Shown piece by piece: positions 59,622-64,000 of a DNA stretch of 64,000 nt (position 1 is its first letter; each line of letters begins with the position of its first letter). A program made the position numbers and the translations under genes. The notes under the pieces are model-generated. The model saw only the letters and a list, made by a program, of their open reading frames with translations. It was not told where the DNA came from and made no database searches. The stretch comes from Amycolatopsis vastitatis (GTDB lineage: Bacteria > Actinomycetota > Actinomycetes > Mycobacteriales > Pseudonocardiaceae). Location of the stretch: the NCBI RefSeq assembly GCF_002234595.1, contig NZ_NMUL01000007.1:310001-374000 (forward strand), written 5' to 3'.

Positions 59622-60173
59622 TTGACTACCCAAACGCCCGACGAAGGTAGGGGGAAGCGTCGTCGTCGACGCTGGCCATGGGTCGCCGGGGCCGTCGTGG
59701 TCCTGGCGATCGTGGCATTGGGCATCATCGGCGCGAACACCCGCAAGACCGACGACAATACAGCGGCGAGCCCGCCGCCCTCGGCTCCGGCCACTTCATC
59801 CACCCCGTCTCCGCCGCCAAGCACCACCGCACCCGTCGCCTCGGCGACAGTCTCGACCCCCGGGCGGACCAGCGCCGCCCCGACGACAGCCGCACCCAGC
59901 CTCACCGACGCCCTTCGGGCGACCTTCCGCACCGACCACAGCAGCCAGCCGTGGTTCACGAAGATCAGCAGCGTCGACCTCGACGGCCAAGCCGTCATCG
60001 GTCGGTCCACGCTGGCCAAGGGGGATCAGGCCGCGGTCGCCGCCTGCGAGGCGCTGCGCAGCTCCGCGACGAGGACACCGGTGAACTTCCAATCGGTGGC
60101 CGTCCGGGACACCCAGGACCGAACCCTCGCCCACTGGAGCGGCCTAACGGGGGATGCTGCGTGCACGGCCTGA
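59622..60173 (+). CDS. Membrane-anchored protein with Pro/Thr-rich linker
   Basis: This 183-residue protein has a basic N-terminus (GKRRRRRWPW), one membrane helix (VAGAVVVLAIVALGIIGAN), a ~60-residue Pro/Ser/Thr/Ala linker and a small outside domain (LRATFRTDHSSQPWFTKISSVDLDGQAVIGRSTL...). The start is TTG 59622 with a perfect AGGAGG; the 12-base word variant (59603-59614) runs into it. A surface display or exclusion role is possible. A terminator hairpin follows at 60214-60244. Confidence 0.7.
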   Translation: MTTQTPDEGRGKRRRRRWPWVAGAVVVLAIVALGIIGANTRKTDDNTAASPPPSAPATSSTPSPPPSTTAPVASATVSTPGRTSAAPTTAAPSLTDALRATFRTDHSSQPWFTKISSVDLDGQAVIGRSTLAKGDQAAVAACEALRSSATRTPVNFQSVAVRDTQDRTLAHWSGLTGDAACTA

Positions 60174-60213
60174 CGACCAGCCCAGCCCAGCTCAGCTAAA
60201 ACGGCATCTCGAC

Positions 60214-60244
60214 GAGCCCCCGGCACCGTTAGTGCCGGGGGCTC
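60214..60244 (+). terminator. Terminator hairpin
   Basis: GAGCCCCCGGCAC (60214-60226) and GTGCCGGGGGCTC (60232-60244) form a perfect 13-bp stem with a 5-base loop. Its stem shares GCCCCCGGC with the hairpin at 54562-54593. Confidence 0.78.
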
Positions 60245-60370
60245 TCGCCGTCCGCCGAGGGGGGAGGGATGCGAACGGCGTTCCATGCGTCGCAGCGCAC
60301 AGTTCCACCGTTACATCAGTCGATAGGGTCGTCGTCAACCGGGAGTGCCCGCATCCAGAAAGGTTGGTCG

Positions 60371-60757
60371 ATGGTCGGCATCCGTTACCTGGTCATCGAC
60401 CCCGACGGCTCGGTAGCCGCCGGACACGCGTCCACCCCAGACGAGTTCGCGGATGTGCTTCGAGCTCACGTTGGTGACGCGCCCGACGTTGAACGCATCG
60501 ACGTCGACGTTGACCTGACGATGTACCGCTGTCGCCGGGCGTTCCCCCCAGCACCGGCCAACCTGGTCGCCGCCGTGGTCGTCACGGCCCACTGGGGGCG
60601 AGCACCCGAGCAGTACACCGGCACGGTCGTCTTCTCGGGCGGCGGTCCAAACGGACACGAGTTCGCTACGCTTTCTGACGACGCCGAGAGGTATGTGCGC
60701 GGGCTAGCAGCCTTCGCGTGCAGGCGGTCCGGGCTGCCTGGCGGTACGCCAAGGTAG
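60371..60757 (+). CDS. DUF3846-like element protein 2
   Basis: The 128-residue protein (MVGIRYLVIDPDGSVAAGHAST...PANLVAAVVVTAHWGRAPEQYTGTVVFSGGG) shares the core pattern and C-terminal helix with the protein at 55233-55634, though overall similarity is low. AGAAAGG precedes ATG 60371. It is transcribed alone, between a terminator and the XRE-regulator gene. Function unknown. Confidence 0.65.
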   Translation: MVGIRYLVIDPDGSVAAGHASTPDEFADVLRAHVGDAPDVERIDVDVDLTMYRCRRAFPPAPANLVAAVVVTAHWGRAPEQYTGTVVFSGGGPNGHEFATLSDDAERYVRGLAAFACRRSGLPGGTPR

Positions 60758-60900
60758 ACCCACGACAATCCCCTGACCAGGGCTTTGGCCGCCTGTCACC
60801 TGCGAGTAGACACCACCCGGTAGCCTTGAAATGCCCGGAGTACCGGGGCTGCACTCAGTGTGGCCGCGCAGGCCACTCGGCGACGGATTAGGTGGTTGCG

Positions 60901-62097
60901 ATGGAAGACGGCGAGTACATCGGCCAGCGCGTCCGTGAGCTTCGGATCTGGCGCGGATTGAGCCTGGAGGTGACGGCACAGCTTGCCGGGATCTCCTACG
61001 GATACCTTGGCCAAATCGAACGCAACGAGAAGCCCGTTGCTCGTCGTCAGACCCTGGAAGGCATCGCGCGAGCGCTGAAAGTCCACCCTGGGGAGTTCAC
61101 CAACAGGCCGCTCGGGCCTGGCAGCACGGTCAGCAGCGCCGCTCACGCCCACCTTGAAGCAATCGAAGCGGTCCTCACGGAGTACTGGCCCGGCGAAGTG
61201 CCGGACGATGCGCCGACTCGTCCCTGGAAGCAAGTGCGTGCCGAATTGACGAAGTTGATCGACGAGCTGAGGCCGCAGTCGCAGTACGAAGCCATGGCCG
61301 AGCTGGTTCCCAACCTCATCCGCGATCTTCTTCGTCACGCTGGCAAGCCTCGGCAGCGGTCAGCAGCTCTAAAGGGCCTCATCGGCACCTATCACGCGAC
61401 AGGGCGGGTCACGTCGGCCCTCAATGCCGCCCACCTCGGCCACCTTGCTGCCGAACGGGTTTCGCAGACGGCCAAGTTGCTCGAAGATCCCGAATGGCTC
61501 GGCGTCGCGTCCTGGACCCGTGCACACTACATCTCGTCGCTTTCCCGAAATCGGCAGTACGAGCTCGCCGTCGAAGCCACGGACGCCCCCGGCAGCCGAC
61601 TCGAATCCCGGGGCATGTCGCATCTCACGGCAGCGCTCGCGAAAGCCGCGCAGGGCGACGAGGACACGGCGAAGGCTCATCTTGCCGAGGCCGGCGATAT
61701 GGCGACCAGCCTCGGACTGGCAAACAGTGCATGGGGTGCCGGGACGATGAACTTCGGCACGTCCAACGTCGGCATCTGGCGGGTGACTCTCGGCGTCGAA
61801 CTGGGCGCCGGGGCCGGGATCGCCGAGGTCGCGCGCGATGTTGAGTGGCAGTCGATCTCGATCTCACGTCAAGGTGCGTACTGGATGGAGCTTGGACGTG
61901 GCCTGGTGGAGGACAAGCGAACGGTCAAGGCGGGCCTCGAAGCGTTCCTCAAGGCCGAAGAACTGACCCCTGAACAATTCCATGCCAACGCATTTGTTCG
62001 AGATGCTGTCGTGACGATGCTTGGCAAGGCTCGACGCGATGCCGGAGGCGTTGAGCTGCGAGGACTCGCGTATCGGCTCGGTGTCGCACCCGTCTGA
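60901..62097 (+). CDS. XRE-family regulator with TPR-like domain
   Basis: The 398-residue protein has an N-terminal HTH (YIGQRVRELRIWRGLSLEVTAQLAGISYGYLGQIERNEKPVARRQTLEGIARAL) and a long helical repeat region. ATG 60901 was chosen, with GGTGG ten bases ahead. It is followed at 62129-62145 by a 17-bp palindrome and a small gene, then a degenerate phosphotransferase-like gene. A role as the element's master regulator, possibly responding to a peptide or partner protein through the repeats, is inferred. Confidence 0.82.
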   Translation: MEDGEYIGQRVRELRIWRGLSLEVTAQLAGISYGYLGQIERNEKPVARRQTLEGIARALKVHPGEFTNRPLGPGSTVSSAAHAHLEAIEAVLTEYWPGEVPDDAPTRPWKQVRAELTKLIDELRPQSQYEAMAELVPNLIRDLLRHAGKPRQRSAALKGLIGTYHATGRVTSALNAAHLGHLAAERVSQTAKLLEDPEWLGVASWTRAHYISSLSRNRQYELAVEATDAPGSRLESRGMSHLTAALAKAAQGDEDTAKAHLAEAGDMATSLGLANSAWGAGTMNFGTSNVGIWRVTLGVELGAGAGIAEVARDVEWQSISISRQGAYWMELGRGLVEDKRTVKAGLEAFLKAEELTPEQFHANAFVRDAVVTMLGKARRDAGGVELRGLAYRLGVAPV

Positions 62098-62128
62098 CGC
62101 TACACCAATCGGGTGAAACTGCCCCGGT

Positions 62129-62145
62129 TTGTACTTCTAGTACAA
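62129..62145. promoter_or_regulatory. 17-bp palindromic operator
   Basis: TTGTACT, the centre TCT, and AGTACAA form a symmetric site 31 bases after the XRE-regulator stop and 53 bases before the next start. The base composition is unlike the surroundings. It is the best candidate binding site for the XRE-TPR protein or another element repressor. Confidence 0.6.
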
Positions 62146-62197
62146 GAACTGCGCCCGTGGGCTTCTAACGTCTAACTCCCATACAGGAGGTTAGGCG

Positions 62198-62557
62198 ATG
62201 AACACGGAGCGCAGCGCTATGCTGGTCAGCCTGGGCGTCTACGACGACCCGGACGTTGACACCAGCACCGTGCGAGACGCTCTGGCGATTATCAAAGTGA
62301 TCGATGAAGGCCAGTTCGTCTACAAAGGACGCGGCCAAGGAAGCATGGACCTGTTCTTTCGGCGGTTCTCCGGCTTCTATGTCGATCACCTGTGGCTTGA
62401 CACCGCACGCGACGGTGTCTCGCTTGGCTTGCGCTATGAGCGTCGCGGCTACCCCTGGCCGAAAGGCAACGAGCCGGAGCCGCTGCGGATTGCAGGCCCC
62501 GGAACGATAGTCGACGTCGTGCGTGTAGTCGTCGATGAATGGATCGTCCTCCTGTAA
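62198..62557 (+). CDS. Hypothetical protein under the palindromic operator
   Basis: The 119-residue protein (MNTERSAMLVSLGVYDDPDVDTSTVRDALAIIKVIDEGQFVYKGRGQG...) has no recognised domain. AGGAGG stands seven bases before ATG 62198, one of the strongest ribosome sites of the element, so it may be made in quantity when the operator is free. It precedes the phosphotransferase-like gene by 131 bases. Confidence 0.65.
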   Translation: MNTERSAMLVSLGVYDDPDVDTSTVRDALAIIKVIDEGQFVYKGRGQGSMDLFFRRFSGFYVDHLWLDTARDGVSLGLRYERRGYPWPKGNEPEPLRIAGPGTIVDVVRVVVDEWIVLL

Positions 62558-62688
62558 CACCACGTTTTCCGACCTGGGTGCAGGTGCCCCCGCCCTGCAC
62601 CCCGGTCGGTTCCAAGTTTCCTGAGGTGTCTGCACATGTATGCCATAACTGTCCCGCTTCGTGCGCGCGACAAATGGGGAGGCCAAGC

Positions 62689-63600
62689 ATGAGTCTCCTG
62701 GCTTGGAGCGACTTGCCAGCGGAGCTGCGCGAGGGCGTAGAAGCACGTCTCGAAGCGAAGATAAGCTCCACAGTAGACAGCATGGGTCACGGACCGCACG
62801 ACTACTCCGGCACCGTGTTCTCGGCGATCGGGTCGGCATACGTTGTCGCCGTCGATCAGGCCAACCGGGTTGGAGTGCAAGCATTACAGCGCGAGCTTCG
62901 CGTCAATCGCTTTCTGCGCCCCATTGCTCCACGCTGCATTTGGACGTTCGAAAGTATGACGTGGACCGTTGCCGGGTTCGAGTCCGTAATCGGCGAGCGG
63001 CCCAACCTCGGTCCAGGCTCAGCGGACCTCGTGCCAGTAGTGCGCATGCTCGTCGACTTGACGGAAACCGGTGCGTCATACCTGCGCCCCGGAGACGAGT
63101 CCATCCTCCGTCACGCTGCCCAGTTCGAGAGCCTGGCGTCTCGACTGTCTCGGGAGTCGGCATGGCGCACGCTCACAACCAACTCTCCCCGGGTGCTGGA
63201 CCCATGGGATCGCCGTCGCGCCAGTCAATTCGTCGAACACGAGCTACTGCTGTTTGACGTCCTCAGCGGTGGGCTGTGTGCAGTGCATGGCAACGTCTCG
63301 TCGTCGTCCGTGCTGTTGACCGCCTCCGGTCCTCGGTTAACCGGCTGGCATGACGTCGCAAAGGCGCCCGACTGGGTCGACCCAGCCGTCTTCGCGGTTC
63401 ACCTTGTCGCCGACGGACACAGTCCCGAGGATGCCGAGGGCTGGGTGGCGCAAGTCCCGGCATGGAAGAAAGCCAGCACCGACAGCATTGACGCGTTTGC
63501 CGTGTCGCTACTGGGCCGATGGCTACTGGCCGGTCGATCGGTCAAGCTGAAAACTGCCGTTCGCCAGTATGTCAAATATCGGCTTGAGCGAAGACAGTGA
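62689..63600 (+). CDS. Aminoglycoside-phosphotransferase-like protein lacking catalytic residues
   Basis: The 303-residue protein follows the layout of actinomycete APH/choline-kinase-like proteins (DYSGTVFSAIGSAYVVAV, REL..RFLRPIAPRCIW, ALCAVHGNVSSSSVLL, GWHDVAKAPDWVDPAVF). The brown-site motif HGDxxxxN reads HGNVSSSSV and the DWxxA/DFG-equivalent reads GWHD, so both essential aspartates are absent and the usual lysine is not evident. It is probably a pseudokinase that binds a ligand or partner. GGGGAGG precedes ATG 62689; ATG 62674 is an alternative. Confidence 0.7.
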   Translation: MSLLAWSDLPAELREGVEARLEAKISSTVDSMGHGPHDYSGTVFSAIGSAYVVAVDQANRVGVQALQRELRVNRFLRPIAPRCIWTFESMTWTVAGFESVIGERPNLGPGSADLVPVVRMLVDLTETGASYLRPGDESILRHAAQFESLASRLSRESAWRTLTTNSPRVLDPWDRRRASQFVEHELLLFDVLSGGLCAVHGNVSSSSVLLTASGPRLTGWHDVAKAPDWVDPAVFAVHLVADGHSPEDAEGWVAQVPAWKKASTDSIDAFAVSLLGRWLLAGRSVKLKTAVRQYVKYRLERRQ

Positions 63601-63805
63601 CTCGCGGGGCATCCAGCTACGAAGGAAGCCCTGCCGAACAGACCCACTTGATTCCCGTGCAGTCGAATGCGGCAAACCGTCCCCTCCACGAGTGGATCGC
63701 AAGCCAGTTGCCGACTGCCGTGCTTCCACGAACGATCCATTGGCCACAACGGGACCCGGACAAGCAGCCCTAGCACTGCGCCGACAACGACCAGGAGAAG
63801 TTGCC

Positions 63806-64000
63806 ATGCCCAGTGGACGCCACGCCGCCGACGCCGCGACACGTCCGTCCTACGCGGACAGCTGGAACGAAGAATGGCGAAGAAACCTTCTGCCCCCGCC
63901 TGGACGCATTGGGCACGGAGGCTTGGTCTTGCTGATCCTCGGATGTGGCCTGGTCGTCGGCGCAGCCTTCGTCTTGGTTGTGGTGTTCACACGACTATTC
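63806..64000 (+). CDS. Membrane protein start (3' partial)
   Basis: ATG 63806 follows AGGAGAAG and opens 65 codons to the window edge: a polar N-terminus (SYADSWNEEWRRNLLPPPG) and then a strong hydrophobic helix (GGLVLLILGCGLVVGAAFVLVVVF). The upstream gap 63601-63805 contains a copy of the 12-base word (GACCCGGACAAG, 63753-63764) but no other gene. Confidence 0.65.
   Translation, partial: MPSGRHAADAATRPSYADSWNEEWRRNLLPPPGRIGHGGLVLLILGCGLVVGAAFVLVVVFTRLF

Larger units (their letters stand above)
51892..63764 (+). repeat. Dispersed 12-base leader word GACCCGGACAGG
   Basis: Full copies lie at 51892-51903, 54262-54273 and 57226-57237, with an inverted full copy at 54530-54541. Near copies lie at 50080-50090 (inside the first integrase codons), 54713-54723, 54874-54883, 57856-57865, 59603-59614 and 63753-63764. 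Those at 51892, 54874, 57226, 57856, 59603 and 63753 sit 0-42 bases ahead of gene starts in the same orientation. Chance would give far less than one full copy in 14 kb. At 59603 the word runs into the ribosome site. I did not find the full word in the flanking chromosome by eye. Confidence 0.8.
50038..64000. mobile_element. Integrated mobile element (left part; right end outside window)
   Basis: The element starts at the break in the AfsR-type gene and begins with a large serine integrase pointing inward. It continues with Lsr2-like proteins, small coupled genes, zinc-ribbon and GNAT proteins, an XRE-TPR regulator and repeated leader motifs, all typical of actinomycete integrative elements or prophages. 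The base composition is lower in GC than the flanking chromosome. No FtsK/TraB translocase, replication initiator, capsid or tail gene is visible in this part, so element type is undecided. Confidence 0.8.

Noticed and set aside
1..64000. CRISPR arrays, rRNA or tRNA genes, intact insertion sequences
   Set aside because: No regularly spaced direct repeats, no conserved rRNA or tRNA stretches and no transposase with flanking inverted repeats were noticed on reading.

Overview
The window is very GC-rich, uses many GTG starts and packs genes with ATGA/GTGA overlaps. Its gene content (modular NRPS/PKS genes, AfsR-type and LuxR/MalT-type regulators, Lsr2-like proteins, a large serine integrase) fits a filamentous actinomycete of the Amycolatopsis / Pseudonocardiaceae type. 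That assignment is inferred from style and families, not from a marker gene.

Region 1 (1-11043) is the right part of a hybrid NRPS-PKS cluster read as one tightly coupled + strand operon. It holds the tail of a C-PCP protein, a KS-ACP-reductase protein without an acyltransferase, and a set that builds an unusual ACP-bound extender unit (FkbK-, FkbJ-, FkbI- and FkbH-like proteins). A KAS III-like acyltransferase with altered active-site residues, an MFS exporter and a free-standing adenylation protein complete it. Both megasynthase proteins lack a loading domain in cis, so amino acid and extender are probably supplied in trans and the chain leaves by reduction.

Region 2 (11044-33221) is ordinary chromosome. 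It contains a sugar-type ABC importer without its own ATPase, a FadR-type repressor and an enolase-superfamily enzyme that share an operator word. Then come an uncharacterised two-gene unit, a G1-type glutamic peptidase with a secreted partner, an NMT1/SsuA-type ABC importer, XRE and LuxR/MalT regulators, and a Tat-exported nitroreductase-like protein followed by a CPBP protease and an FAD monooxygenase.

Region 3 (33222-48002) starts with a secreted multidomain glycoside hydrolase behind a perfect 20-bp LacI-type operator and the remains of an AraC regulator. A six-gene minus-strand operon (46832 down to 36708) follows and matches no system I can name: WRWC-repeat protein, 894-residue beta-rich protein, double WD40 propeller, 1139-residue Fn3-like protein, peptidoglycan-binding-like protein and an aspzincin-like metalloprotease, none with a signal peptide. 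An alpha/beta hydrolase lies upstream of it.

Region 4 (about 50038 to the right edge) is an integrated mobile element of lower GC. Its serine integrase lies beside the junction at which an AfsR-type NB-ARC/TPR regulator gene is cut in the middle of its P-loop. The element carries two adjacent Lsr2-like proteins (one with the dimerisation unit triplicated), many small coupled genes, GNAT proteins, an XRE-TPR regulator next to a 17-bp palindrome, and a degenerate aminoglycoside-phosphotransferase-like protein. A 12-base asymmetric word recurs ahead of its genes. Its exact reverse complement sits in the loop of a predicted roughly 83-nt RNA (54511-54593) that has its own promoter and a UUCG hairpin. 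This is the most suggestive undescribed system in the window. The other end of the element, carrying the missing 5' part of the regulator gene, lies beyond position 64000.
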